64,000 nt of DNA, taken from the NCBI RefSeq assembly GCF_001890765.1, contig NZ_KV878783.1:2942771-3006770 (forward strand). The letters are read 5' to 3'. The notes beneath the pieces were generated by a model. That model saw only the letters and a list, made by a program, of their open reading frames with translations. It was not told the origin of the DNA and searched no databases. Position 1 is the stretch's first letter; every line of letters starts with the position of its first letter. Shown here piece by piece: positions 1-8,088 of this stretch. The DNA comes from Spirulina major PCC 6313 (lineage in GTDB: Bacteria > Cyanobacteriota > Cyanobacteriia > Cyanobacteriales > Spirulinaceae). A program made the translations under genes and the position numbers.

Positions 1-567
1 GCAGTCTCCCAAAAACAGGACAGCCACTATACGATCAATACGGTCAGTTTAGGGGCGCAACTCTCCCGCCATAATCTCGGCATTTGGCAACAGGGGCCCA
101 ACACGGAAACAATGCTCAATGGTCTCGCCTTGGTGGATCATACCCAGGTTGCCGATACCCACAGCTTGATTGCCCTCAACCATCCCCATGGCGTGACGGA
201 TCAACTCCATAAATGTATTGTGGATGCGAAGGGCCAAGGGGTGTTTAGCGGTAAGGTATTAGTCCCCCAAAATGCGCAGCAAACCCAAGCCGCTCAGTTA
301 AACCGTAACTTGCTACTGTCGCCCCAAGCGCGGGTGAATACGCAGCCGCAATTACAGATCACGGCGGATAATGTCAAATGCACCCACGGGGCGACGGTGA
401 GCCAAATCGATGCGGATGAATTGTTTTATCTGCAAAGTCGAGGGATTAGCCAAGATCAGTCGCGGTATTTGCTCCTTGATGCCTTTGCGGCGGAAGTGTT
501 GGAGCGAATTCCGGTGCCGTCGTTGCGCCATCGCCTTAGTCAATGTGTGGCTTGCCGCACGGAATGA
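1..567 (+). CDS. sufD: SufD, Fe-S cluster assembly scaffold subunit (3' part)
   Basis: The reading frame is open from base 1, so the gene begins left of the window; about 188 C-terminal residues are visible. SufD is a subunit of the cytosolic SufBCD complex that builds iron-sulfur clusters. The visible part has the family's repetitive beta-helix style and the C-terminal signature: a CTHGATV segment, then DELFYLQSRGIS, then a helical tail ending in a short Cys-containing stretch. SufD keeps the His of that C-T-H-G motif. It is followed after about 40 bases by sufS on the same strand, which matches the usual cyanobacterial sufBCDS order, so upstream sufB and sufC are expected outside the window. 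An ATG at 112 is internal and is not the start. Confidence 0.95.
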   Translation, partial: AVSQKQDSHYTINTVSLGAQLSRHNLGIWQQGPNTETMLNGLALVDHTQVADTHSLIALNHPHGVTDQLHKCIVDAKGQGVFSGKVLVPQNAQQTQAAQLNRNLLLSPQARVNTQPQLQITADNVKCTHGATVSQIDADELFYLQSRGISQDQSRYLLLDAFAAEVLERIPVPSLRHRLSQCVACRTE

Positions 568-608
568 AGGTGTCTCGTTAATTAATCTTTTGAAATTCTG
601 CGATCGCT

Positions 609-1871
609 ATGGTGTTCCTCGATAATTCGACCCTTGCCCGTGAAGTCCGTGGGGATTTTCCCATTTTGGATCAACAGGTGCATGATAAGCCGCTGATCTA
701 TTTTGACAGCGCGGCCACGTCCCAAAAACCGCAGGCGGTGATTGATGCCCTCGATCATTACTACGCCTTGGATAATTCCAATGTCCATCGTGGGGCCCAT
801 AGCCTCAGTGCGCGGGCGACGACGGCCTACGAGGCGGCACGGGATAAGGTGGCGGCGTTTATCAAGGCGCGATCGCGTAATGAGATTGTCTTCACCCGCA
901 ACGCCAGCGAAGCGATTAACCTCGTGGCCTACAGTTGGGGAGCGCAGACGCTCCAAGCCGGAGATGAGATCATTCTCTCGGTGATGGAACACCACAGCAA
1001 TCTTGTGCCCTGGCAGATGTTGGCCCAACGGACGGGGGCAGTGCTGAAACATGTGCCCCTGACGGCCACAGAAGAATTTGATCTTGAGGCGTTTGATGCC
1101 CTCTTGAGCGATCGCACCAAACTCGTTGCCGTCGTCCATGTATCCAATACCCTCGGCTGCGTCAATCCCGTCGCGGAAATCATCGCCCGTAGCCATCGCG
1201 TTGGGGCGCGAGTCTTACTTGACACCTGCCAAAGTGTGCCCCACATGCCCATGGATGTGCAGGCCCTCGATTGTGATTGGCTCGTGGCATCGGGTCATAA
1301 AATGTGCGGCCCCACGGGGATCGGCTTCCTCTACGGTAAATTAGACCTCCTCGAAGCAATGCCGCCCTTTTTGGGCGGGGGCGAAATGATTGAAACGGTG
1401 TTTTTGGATCATTCCACCTATGCGGGGTTGCCCCATAAGTTTGAAGCGGGAACGCCTGCGATTGGAGAAGCGATCGCCCTCGGAGCCGCCGTCGATTATC
1501 TCAGCGGGATCGGCATGGAGCGCATTCACGCCTACGAGCAAGACTTGTCCAATTATCTCTACAGCCAATTGAGCGCGATCGAGGGTTTGCGCATCTACGG
1601 GCCGAACCCGAATCGCAGCGATCGCGCCGCCCTCGCGGCCTTTAACGTCAAAGGATTCAACGCCAGCGACCTCGCCACCTTACTCGATCACGAAGGGGTT
1701 GCAATTCGTGTCGGTCACCACTGCACCCAACCCCTCCACCGCCTCCTCGGCATCACGGGCAGTGCCCGCGCCAGTCTCTACTTCTACAACACCCACGCCG
1801 AAGTTGATCAGTTCATCGCTGCCCTGCAAGAAACCCTGGTCTTCTTTCGCAGCATGAACGCGATGGATTGA
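609..1871 (+). CDS. sufS: SufS cysteine desulfurase
   Basis: Pyridoxal-phosphate enzyme that takes sulfur from cysteine, releasing alanine, and hands it as a persulfide to the SUF scaffold. It has 420 residues, the usual size of group II desulfurases. The PLP lysine is Lys231 in [16 protein letters not shown], the His pair EHHSN binds cofactor, and the persulfide-forming cysteine is Cys372 in [11 protein letters not shown], the group II context. It starts at ATG 609, 41 bases after the sufD stop, and is presumably cotranscribed with it. There is no sufE or sufU in the window; the sulfur acceptor must be encoded elsewhere. The usual Ser/Ala before GHHC is Val here, a minor variation. Confidence 0.96.
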   Translation: MVFLDNSTLAREVRGDFPILDQQVHDKPLIYFDSAATSQKPQAVIDALDHYYALDNSNVHRGAHSLSARATTAYEAARDKVAAFIKARSRNEIVFTRNASEAINLVAYSWGAQTLQAGDEIILSVMEHHSNLVPWQMLAQRTGAVLKHVPLTATEEFDLEAFDALLSDRTKLVAVVHVSNTLGCVNPVAEIIARSHRVGARVLLDTCQSVPHMPMDVQALDCDWLVASGHKMCGPTGIGFLYGKLDLLEAMPPFLGGGEMIETVFLDHSTYAGLPHKFEAGTPAIGEAIALGAAVDYLSGIGMERIHAYEQDLSNYLYSQLSAIEGLRIYGPNPNRSDRAALAAFNVKGFNASDLATLLDHEGVAIRVGHHCTQPLHRLLGITGSARASLYFYNTHAEVDQFIAALQETLVFFRSMNAMD

Positions 1872-1901
1872 TGCCAGCGTTTCCCTTGTTGTCCTGAACC
1901 C

Positions 1902-1940
1902 ATTCCCCAAGCTGATGCAGCGAGGGGAATTGTTTTCTAC
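1902..1940 (+). terminator. possible terminator of the suf operon
   Basis: A 7-bp inverted repeat (ATTCCCC at 1902-1908 with GGGGAAT at 1924-1930) is followed by a short T-rich stretch, 30 bases after the sufS stop. The loop is long and the T tract is weak, so this is only a plausible terminator. Confidence 0.35.
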
Positions 1941-2063
1941 GGTTGACGATTTGACTAACATAGTGCTGCAATAAATGGGGCATTTTGTTAACCTTTTTCA
2001 CAAAAATGCTAGGATTGCAACGTTCAACGTCCAACTCTCTCACTCTCAAGATTATCTAAACTC

Positions 2064-3173
2064 ATGGTGAAAATTGCTGTTTTAAGGCTTACGAGTGCTT
2101 TGGGGTTATCCATGGTGATGATGACCGCCGGACTCTCCGCACAGGCGAACGGGGTTGTCGCCCCCTACAAAATTAGCCAAGCGACCGCTGCAAATACGCA
2201 ACTGCGAGATCTGCTTCGTCAAGGACGAGAATTGTCCGACGCGGGGGACTATGCCGCTGCGATCGCCATCTACGAGCAAGCCGCCCGCCTCGACCAAGGC
2301 AACGCCCGCATCTATTCCGGGATTGGCTACCTGCAAGCCAGTGAAGGCAACTACGCCGATGCGATCGCCGCCTACCAAACCGCCATCCGCCTCGACGGCA
2401 ACAACCCCAGTTTTTACTACGGTCTCGGCTACAGCCAAGCCAAAGCCGGTCAATACCGTGCCGCCGCTGCATCTTACCAACGCGCGATCGCCCTCGACTC
2501 CGACGACACCCTCAGCTACCAAGGCCTCGCCGCCGTGCAACTTCGCCTGGGGGACTACGATGCCGCCATGGCCACCTATAACCAAGTTTTAGCCAACAAT
2601 CCCGGCGATCGCGCCCGCATCTACGGCATGATTGGCGCACTCCTCCTCGAACAAAACGAACCCGCCAAAGCGGCTGAAATTCTCACCACCGCCGCCCGTG
2701 AATTTCCCAGCGAAGTCACGATTCATCTCCCCCTCGCCGTCGCCCAACTCCAACAGGGCAACTACGACGCAGGGATCAAAACCCTGCAAACTGTCAACCG
2801 CCTCGATCCCAACAATCCCGAAGTTCACCTCCAACTGGGCAAAATCTATCAGTTTCAACAGCGCTGGGATGATGCCGAAGCAGCTTTCCAACGGGCTGCG
2901 TCCCTCAATCCGGCACAGGGTGAAGTGCGCCTTGCCCTCGCGGAACTGAGTATGCGCCAAGAGCGATATTTAGAAGCCACCGCCACCTATCGCCTCGCCA
3001 CAGAACTCGACCCCCAAAATCCCGCCGCCTTCCTAGGACTAGGCCAAGCTCTCCTGGCCCGCAACCGCGAGCAGGACGCTAAAACCGCCCTGGAAATGGC
3101 GAAAAGACTCTACACCGCCCAAGGGAATACGGCAGGAATTGCGCAGGTTAACGCGATTCTCGACGATCTGTAG
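2064..3173 (+). CDS. secreted or periplasmic TPR-repeat protein
   Basis: This 369-residue protein has an N-terminal signal peptide (residues 1-29, hydrophobic core LTSALGLSMVMMTAGLSA, then QANG). It is followed by about eight tetratricopeptide repeats covering roughly residues 45-355. The repeats show the canonical spacing, for instance G-Y-A-I-Y-A-L near 60-90 and repeated N-P-x-Y/F-x-x-L-G turns. TPR arrays form a superhelix that binds partner proteins; no catalytic domain is present. The ATG at 2064 is preceded by a clear gap from sufS of about 190 bases containing AT-rich promoter-like sequence. Its partner and role cannot be read from context. It is probably envelope-located and conserved in cyanobacteria. 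Confidence 0.85.
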   Translation: MVKIAVLRLTSALGLSMVMMTAGLSAQANGVVAPYKISQATAANTQLRDLLRQGRELSDAGDYAAAIAIYEQAARLDQGNARIYSGIGYLQASEGNYADAIAAYQTAIRLDGNNPSFYYGLGYSQAKAGQYRAAAASYQRAIALDSDDTLSYQGLAAVQLRLGDYDAAMATYNQVLANNPGDRARIYGMIGALLLEQNEPAKAAEILTTAAREFPSEVTIHLPLAVAQLQQGNYDAGIKTLQTVNRLDPNNPEVHLQLGKIYQFQQRWDDAEAAFQRAASLNPAQGEVRLALAELSMRQERYLEATATYRLATELDPQNPAAFLGLGQALLARNREQDAKTALEMAKRLYTAQGNTAGIAQVNAILDDL

Positions 3174-3250
3174 GCCATTGCTGCCAAAACACGCTGAGCG
3201 ATCGCTCGCCTGTTGCTAGGCAAGGAACTGATCCCAAAGATAAAATCATT

Positions 3251-3380
3251 CAGGCAAGGGGCTTTATGAACGTTAAAAATTTAATCCCGTAATTGTGTAG
3301 GGTGGGCACTGCCCACCACAAGCCAGCTTTGGAAATCACGTCTTACCGGATTATTTTCTTAAGCTCCATTAAGCCCCTTG
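3251..3380. repeat. split palindromic repeat with a nested GGTGGGCA repeat
   Basis: Half-site CAGGCAAGGGGCTT (3251-3264) is matched by its inverse AAGCCCCTTG (3371-3380) about 100 bases away. In the other copies in this window (8017-8036, 37652-37671) the two halves touch. Between the halves lies a second palindrome, GGTGGGCACTGCCCACC (3301-3317). No gene is seen in 3174-3435. Confidence 0.6.
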
Positions 3381-3435
3381 CTCTGTAACCTGCGTGAATG
3401 GCTCTCAAGCCCGCTTGTCTAGTGACTGGCTCCGA

Positions 3436-4209
3436 TCATGCCTCTGCTGCTACAAGGGTAGGCGAGGCCTTTGTGTTGAAAAAATGTTGATAGTCGGGGG
3501 TGAGGCTGTCCCAATCGGCATCACTGAGGGGGATGAGGGGTAAGGCTTGCTGAAATTGGGTTTGGGCGGCGGTGTGGAGAGCCGCGATCGCCTCCTCCAC
3601 CGTTACCCCTAGGGCAGGCGGTTGAATCCAGTCCCCAAACACCTGATGAAACAGCCCCGGATCAGGGTCAAGGCGGATCGACCCCTGCTGAAGAATGGTT
3701 TGGCCATGGCGGAGTTGCGCACTACCGATCAGCTTGTAGCCTGTGGGTGTGACCAGATCCGCAGCGGTGGCGGTGCTGAAACAACTGGGGTGATGAATGT
3801 AGCCCCGTTGCGCGTCGCCAAAATCTAACCTAACGCCCAACCGTTGCCACCCCACCCGCAAAAACTCACAGAGTTGCGTGTAAATCTGTCGCCGTTTCCC
3901 CTGTAGCCCCTTCACAATCAGGCTGTAGCAGAGGTCGCCCTGATGGAGCACCGCCCGGCCGCCGGTAGGACGACGCACAAGATCCACCGCTGCCCCGCGC
4001 CAGGTGAGCGATCGCCACGCATCGGGCCAGGTGTGTTGATGGTAGCCCAGGGAAATCGCCACGGGTTGCCAGCGGTAGAAACGCAGCAGGGGGGACGGGA
4101 AATGCGATCGCTCCACCGCCCGCACCAAGCCATAGTCCAACGCCATTTGGGACGCGCCCGCCGTTGCCCACACCGGCACGGTGCGCCCCATCATTGGCTG
4201 CTGATTCAC
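3436..4209 (-). CDS. LipM/LplA-like lipoate or octanoate protein transferase
   Basis: A 257-residue member of the biotin/lipoate ligase fold family. The signature RRPTGGRAVLHQGDLCYS lies at residues 79-96, a Cys in HHPSCF at residue 143, and the lysine motif GYKLIGSAQLRHG with Lys159. The Cys plus Lys pattern is that of LipM-type octanoyltransferases, which move octanoate from acyl carrier protein onto lipoyl domains through a thioester. LplA ligases, which use free lipoate and ATP, share the fold, so the exact reaction is not settled. It starts three bases after the stop of the YbjN-like gene, so the two are very probably cotranscribed. A separate LipB (43989-44660) and LipA (28635-29543) are also in the window. 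Confidence 0.75.
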   Translation of the reverse strand: MNQQPMMGRTVPVWATAGASQMALDYGLVRAVERSHFPSPLLRFYRWQPVAISLGYHQHTWPDAWRSLTWRGAAVDLVRRPTGGRAVLHQGDLCYSLIVKGLQGKRRQIYTQLCEFLRVGWQRLGVRLDFGDAQRGYIHHPSCFSTATAADLVTPTGYKLIGSAQLRHGQTILQQGSIRLDPDPGLFHQVFGDWIQPPALGVTVEEAIAALHTAAQTQFQQALPLIPLSDADWDSLTPDYQHFFNTKASPTLVAAEA

Positions 4210-4212
4210 AAC

Positions 4213-4671
4213 CTATTGACCGTATTCCGCCTGGAGCAGTTCGTCATTGTCATCGGCGATCGTCGCCACCAACGTAATCGCCCGTGACACTTCCTCCGCT
4301 GACAAATCCACCACTGCCCGCTGGGACAACACCACCACCTGATCGTTACAAATCCCGAAACAGGTTTCAAAGGTTTCGGCCCAGTTCATTGCCATCAACT
4401 TTTTCATCAAAGCCAATTCGTCCTTGGCCGGTAGCTTGAGCACGGGCGACCATACCGTTAACAGATCATCCGTCTTGTCTCCGGTGAGTTGGACAAACAC
4501 CTCAACACTGCCATATTGAAATTTCCACAGCGTCCCGTTATCGCTATGGTTCACCATCGCGCTATTATTCTGCTCCAGACTGGAAATCACCGTTTCGATC
4601 ATGTCGTGAAGGTTGGTGGCTTCGTCCTGATCGCTGACATCGGTGGCTGCGAAGGTTTCTACATTTTCCAT
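4213..4671 (-). CDS. YbjN-domain protein
   Basis: A 152-residue acidic protein with the YbjN fold: an alpha/beta layout with W-x-F-x-x-G-S-V-E-V-F-V near the middle, then a segment of the type DLLTVWSPVLKLPAKDE and a helix ending LMAMNWAETFETCFGI. YbjN proteins are small, probably chaperone- or regulator-like, with no known enzyme activity. The start is placed at ATG 4671 because a GAGGAG ribosome site lies about 11 bases upstream; a longer in-frame ATG at 4707 is possible. It sits between ridA-like and the LipM/LplA-like gene on the minus strand with short gaps. Confidence 0.7.
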   Translation of the reverse strand: MENVETFAATDVSDQDEATNLHDMIETVISSLEQNNSAMVNHSDNGTLWKFQYGSVEVFVQLTGDKTDDLLTVWSPVLKLPAKDELALMKKLMAMNWAETFETCFGICNDQVVVLSQRAVVDLSAEEVSRAITLVATIADDNDELLQAEYGQ

Positions 4672-4720
4672 TATCAAACCATCTCCTCGGTGCAATGCAG
4701 TATGCATTCTCTAGCCTAGC

Positions 4721-5122
4721 CTATGGTTTCGCTGTCTCCCCACAGTAGACAATTAAATCAATTTCCACATTGCCATGGCCTGCAAGTCCGACAACACCCA
4801 CCGTTGTCCGGCAGGGCAGTTGACCTTCCTTAAAGTAGGAGGCATACACTTGATTGACGGTGTCAAAATCCCGCAAATCGGTAATGAAGACCCGCGCCAT
4901 GACGGCTTGATCTAAACTGGCTCCGGCTTGATCGAGGACAATAATCAGGTTATCCATGACGCGCCGCACCTGGTCACCAATGGGGCCGAGTTCCATCGCG
5001 CCGCTTTCGGGGTCTTCGGAGAGTTGGCCAGTGACAAAAAGAAAGTCCCCAGCCCGGATGGCATGGGGGAAGGGGCCAAAGAGGGGGAGGCGGCCATCGG
5101 GGATCACAATACGCTCAAACAT
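4721..5122 (-). CDS. RidA/YjgF/UK114 family protein
   Basis: A 133-residue protein of the RidA family, which deaminates reactive enamine/imine intermediates made by PLP enzymes such as threonine dehydratase. Typical features are present: AGDFLFVTGQLSEDPESG in the N-terminal half, Q-x-x-x-V-M-D-N-L helix, and the C-terminal signature PCRTTVGVVGLAGHGNVEID, whose Arg corresponds to the family's active-site Arg. The start is placed at ATG 5122 (MFERIVIPDG), which aligns with family length; the frame stays open up to 5215. Proteins of this family are 120-135 residues. The gene heads a probable three-gene minus-strand operon with the YbjN-like and LipM/LplA-like genes. Confidence 0.88.
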   Translation of the reverse strand: MFERIVIPDGRLPLFGPFPHAIRAGDFLFVTGQLSEDPESGAMELGPIGDQVRRVMDNLIIVLDQAGASLDQAVMARVFITDLRDFDTVNQVYASYFKEGQLPCRTTVGVVGLAGHGNVEIDLIVYCGETAKP

Positions 5123-5486
5123 AGATATTTCGTGCAATGGTTTAACTTCACAGCCTAAAGGGATGGGGATAGAAACACAAGGGACGCGGGACGCAAAGCT
5201 ACTTCCGGCATTCACTCCCTCGGATCAATGCTCATGGTTTCTTAACACGGCAGCGACCCGATCCGCGTGGGGTGGGGTGCGATCGCATCTCGCCTGAGCA
5301 TGGGCCGACGATCGCAACCAGGGGCGATCGCCTCTCCTCCCTTCCCCCAACTCCTCTGGAGCCAAAATCCCCCATCAACCCAGATTGTTCGGATCGAGGT
5401 ACGGTTACCTCTATCGCCAGAAAGAAGTCGATCCGGGGCAAAGTCGCTAGGATGAGAAAAATTAACGAACGGTTCTGGAGCCATCT

Positions 5487-5984
5487 ATGTCTGAAGCGAA
5501 TTTTTCCCAAGACACCCAACCTATGGAATCTTCTGCATCTGATGTTAGTCCTGAGACCAAGGCTCTCGTTGAAGACAAGATGCCGCAAGAGTCCGACGAA
5601 ATTAAGCATCACGTCATGGCGTTGATTGACGCTATCAAAAAGCAGGCCCAAACTCAGATCGAAGCGGCGGGGGATGTGACCCGTGATGTTTATGTGACAG
5701 CGATGCGCCAAGCCCAAGATACCCTCAAAAATACGGGCTTACTGCTCGACGACCAGCGAGAAAACCTGGATCACTCCATCGAGGGACTGGAAAATACAGC
5801 AGCGAAAAATTGGGAATTGCTGGTGAATGATATGCAGAAGTTCGGCGATCGCGTTGATCGAGCCGTGAATGCTGCCTGGCAAATCCTCACCGAACCGGAA
5901 GAACCCAAAGCCCCCTCAGAACCCACGACAGTCGAAATCACCGATGCGGAAAGCTCCGAAGAACAAGAAACCCCCGTTTCTTAG
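5487..5984 (+). CDS. conserved hypothetical helical acidic protein
   Basis: A 165-residue, strongly acidic protein. The N-terminal 35 residues and the C-terminal 30 (rich in E, P, S, T) look disordered. The middle, about residues 38-135, is predicted helical with amphipathic repeats, such as HHVMALIDAIKKQAQTQIEAAGD and WELLVNDMQKFGDRVDRAVNAAWQIL. No signal peptide, membrane span or catalytic motif is visible. It stands alone between divergent ridA-like and convergent nucleoside hydrolase genes and has its own strong terminator. The function is not recognised. Confidence 0.7.
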   Translation: MSEANFSQDTQPMESSASDVSPETKALVEDKMPQESDEIKHHVMALIDAIKKQAQTQIEAAGDVTRDVYVTAMRQAQDTLKNTGLLLDDQRENLDHSIEGLENTAAKNWELLVNDMQKFGDRVDRAVNAAWQILTEPEEPKAPSEPTTVEITDAESSEEQETPVS

Positions 5985-6016
5985 GTAGAATTAGCCCGCC
6001 TCTTGCCCAGCACCCC

Positions 6017-6050
6017 AAAACCGAACCTGTACGCGCCCAGGTTCGGTTTT
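6017..6050. terminator. strong hairpin terminator
   Basis: A perfect 13-bp stem (AAAACCGAACCTG, 6017-6029, with CAGGTTCGGTTTT, 6038-6050) with an 8-base loop and A/T flanks on both sides. It sits between the convergent genes 5487-5984 and 6100-7095 and can serve either strand. Confidence 0.85.
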
Positions 6051-6099
6051 GGCCCTGCGGGTTTTCAAGGATTGGCGTTGTTTGTGGTGTTCATGGGGC

Positions 6100-7095
6100 T
6101 TAATGGTTGACACGAGCGACTAAACTTTGCAGGTCTTGGATCAGGCAGGCCATGAAGTTTTCGGCATCAATATCAACCGCCACCCAAGCATTGAAACCGA
6201 GCTTGATACTGTGGCGATGATCAATCAGGGTTTGGCCGGTGGTAAATTTGCCTTGGGTTTCGACCATGACTTGAGCGCGGCGGAAGGTGAGTAGTTCAGG
6301 ATAGAACAGGTAAGCGATCGCCACGGCATCATGAACCAAAAAACCGCGCTGCCCCCGCGTTTCGCGATATTCCAAAGCTGTTTTTGTTAAAAACTGGGCG
6401 AGCATTGCCATGAACTGGCTGAGCTTGCTATCCGGTGCGGGGGAAATCACCTCTTGAATCATCTCTGGGGTGAAAACGAGGTTACGGGTCACATTGAGGG
6501 GCAAGATCACATGGTCATCGCGACTGATCAAGACCTGCCGGGCGGCCTTGGGGTTAAAGGCGATATTAAACTCCGCCATCGGGGTAATGTTGCCGGGGGT
6601 ATTGAATGCACCGCCCATGATCACGATTTCTTTGGCTTTTTTGAGGATGCCGGGGCATTGATTTTCCGCGATCGCTAAATTCGTCAAGGGGGCGATCGCC
6701 ACCACCGTCACTTCCCCCGGATAGCGGTTCAACAAGTCAATCAGCAACTTTTCCGACAGCGGCGCATCTGCAAACCGTCGCCGTCCGGGGGGCAACGTTT
6801 GGGAAAGATTTCCCATCCCGTCCGACCCATGAATGTGGCTTGCATCCGCCACCAACGGCTCCGGCAACTGCATCCCACGCCCCACCACAATATCGTCCAC
6901 ATCACTGAGGCGCAGCACCTGACAGGCCGAATTGAAGGTATTGCGGGCCTGCACATTCCCCGTCGCGGTGGTAATCGCCAACAGATTAACCATATTCTGC
7001 TTGAGAAAACTCAACAACCAGAGGATAGAAAAAATATCATCTCCACCGGGGTCAGTATCCAAAATTAATTTACGTGCCATGTCGCGGTCAGTCAT
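6100..7095 (-). CDS. inosine-uridine preferring nucleoside hydrolase family protein
   Basis: This enzyme family cleaves the N-glycosidic bond of nucleosides to give ribose and free base. The N-terminal calcium-binding motif DTDPGGDD is clear, a variant of the canonical DTDPGxDD. The later signature VTVVAIAPLTNLA, the AEFNIAFNPKAAR segment, and HDAVAIAYL, holding the His-Asp pair of the active site, are all present. The length, about 331 residues, is normal. The start is uncertain: ATG 7095 (MTDRDM) or ATG 7080 (MARKLIL) are both possible and GTG 7113 is in frame; none has a strong ribosome site. It is a single gene, convergent with 5487-5984, and probably acts in purine/pyrimidine salvage in the cytosol. 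Confidence 0.88.
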   Translation of the reverse strand: MTDRDMARKLILDTDPGGDDIFSILWLLSFLKQNMVNLLAITTATGNVQARNTFNSACQVLRLSDVDDIVVGRGMQLPEPLVADASHIHGSDGMGNLSQTLPPGRRRFADAPLSEKLLIDLLNRYPGEVTVVAIAPLTNLAIAENQCPGILKKAKEIVIMGGAFNTPGNITPMAEFNIAFNPKAARQVLISRDDHVILPLNVTRNLVFTPEMIQEVISPAPDSKLSQFMAMLAQFLTKTALEYRETRGQRGFLVHDAVAIAYLFYPELLTFRRAQVMVETQGKFTTGQTLIDHRHSIKLGFNAWVAVDIDAENFMACLIQDLQSLVARVNH

Positions 7096-7514
7096 AGGAC
7101 AAAAATCGAGCACCCTTGGAATGATCCCCTGATCTTAAAAGATTTCAGCGCCAACCATCCGATCAAATCCTCACACCCCGACCCTGGGGCTAGTTTTCTG
7201 TTCGCGCTGGTGTCAACACATCCGCGAGATTTTGCGATCGCTCCCCAAGGCATCGATCACCCCTGACCCCAGCAGAGCGCGATCGGCCACACCACAATGG
7301 AAGGAAGAAAATTGACCCATGCCAGAGCAGCATCCGGTGAGTCAATGGAGGAAATTCCACCATAGAGAGTGTTTCTTAAAAAATCCTAAAAAATTCATTT
7401 TTAGACGTGGCAACATTCTAATAAAAAGCTTAGAAAATAGAGATAAACATCCAAAGCACGTTAATTTTAAACACAGTGTTTTTTGCACAATCGAATCCAA
7501 AACTGGAGAAACCA

Positions 7515-7889
7515 ATGGCAACATTATTTGAGAAATTGGGTGGCGCAGATGCTGTTAATGCCGCCGTTGATAAGTTTTACGAGCGAGTCTTAAATGACGA
7601 TCGCGTCAAGCATTTTTTCGCAGATGTGGATATGAAAAAACAAAAAGGCCATCAAGCCGCCTTTTTGACCTATGCCTTTGGGGGTGCGCCTCAATATGAC
7701 GGTCGCACGATGCGGGCTGCCCATAAAAAACTGGTGGAAGAACAGGGTTTAAAAGGCGAACATTTTGATGCGATCGCTGAAGATCTCGTGTTGACTTTAC
7801 AGGAAATGGGAGTCGGCCAAGATCTGATTGATCAAGTCGTGGCCGTTGCCGGTGCGCCCCAACACCGTAGCGATGTGCTGAACGATTAA
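7515..7889 (+). CDS. glbN: group I truncated hemoglobin
   Basis: A 124-residue 2/2 globin. Features visible are the N-terminal TLFEKLGGADAVNAAVDKFYERVLND, the FF pair in VKHFFADVDM, the distal helix QAAFLTYAFGGAP, and the proximal His in the segment MRAAHKKLVEEQGL. Family members bind heme, oxygen and nitric oxide; in cyanobacteria they are linked to nitrogen oxide detoxification. The start is ATG 7515, with GGAG about eight bases upstream; an earlier in-frame start adds a non-globin stretch and is rejected. The upstream 200 bases are AT-rich and probably hold its promoter. A clear terminator follows. Confidence 0.92.
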   Translation: MATLFEKLGGADAVNAAVDKFYERVLNDDRVKHFFADVDMKKQKGHQAAFLTYAFGGAPQYDGRTMRAAHKKLVEEQGLKGEHFDAIAEDLVLTLQEMGVGQDLIDQVVAVAGAPQHRSDVLND

Positions 7890-7922
7890 GATGCGATCGC
7901 ACCATTGATCCTGAATATATTC

Positions 7923-7966
7923 AAAAAAAAGCTGAGTTTCTTTACCATTGAAACTCAGTTTTTTTT
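7923..7966 (+). terminator. terminator after glbN
   Basis: The stem CTGAGTTTC (7932-7940) pairs with GAAACTCAG (7950-7958), preceded by an A tract and followed by eight Ts. This is a classic intrinsic terminator 45 bases after the globin stop. Confidence 0.9.
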
Positions 7967-8012
7967 AAGGAATAAAATACCAAATCTATAGCAGTCCTTA
8001 ATCAGATCAGGA

Positions 8013-8036
8013 CAGGCAAGGGGCTAAAGCCCCTTG
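8013..8036. repeat. dispersed palindrome CAAGGGGCT..AGCCCCTTG
   Basis: A perfect 9-bp inverted repeat with a 2-base centre (8017-8036), preceded by CAGG. The same sequence occurs at 37648-37671, a variant at 29592-29617, and a split copy at 3251-3380. It lies downstream of both glbN and the flotillin gene. Confidence 0.75.
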
Positions 8037-8088
8037 TTTCTCAAAGCTAAAGGTTTCAAACTCAAATAGGATTGTGATCGCTTGAACA

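Noticed and set aside
7319-7531. 70-residue ORF overlapping glbN start
   Set aside because: Basic, AT-driven composition, no ribosome site, and it overlaps the globin gene in another frame.
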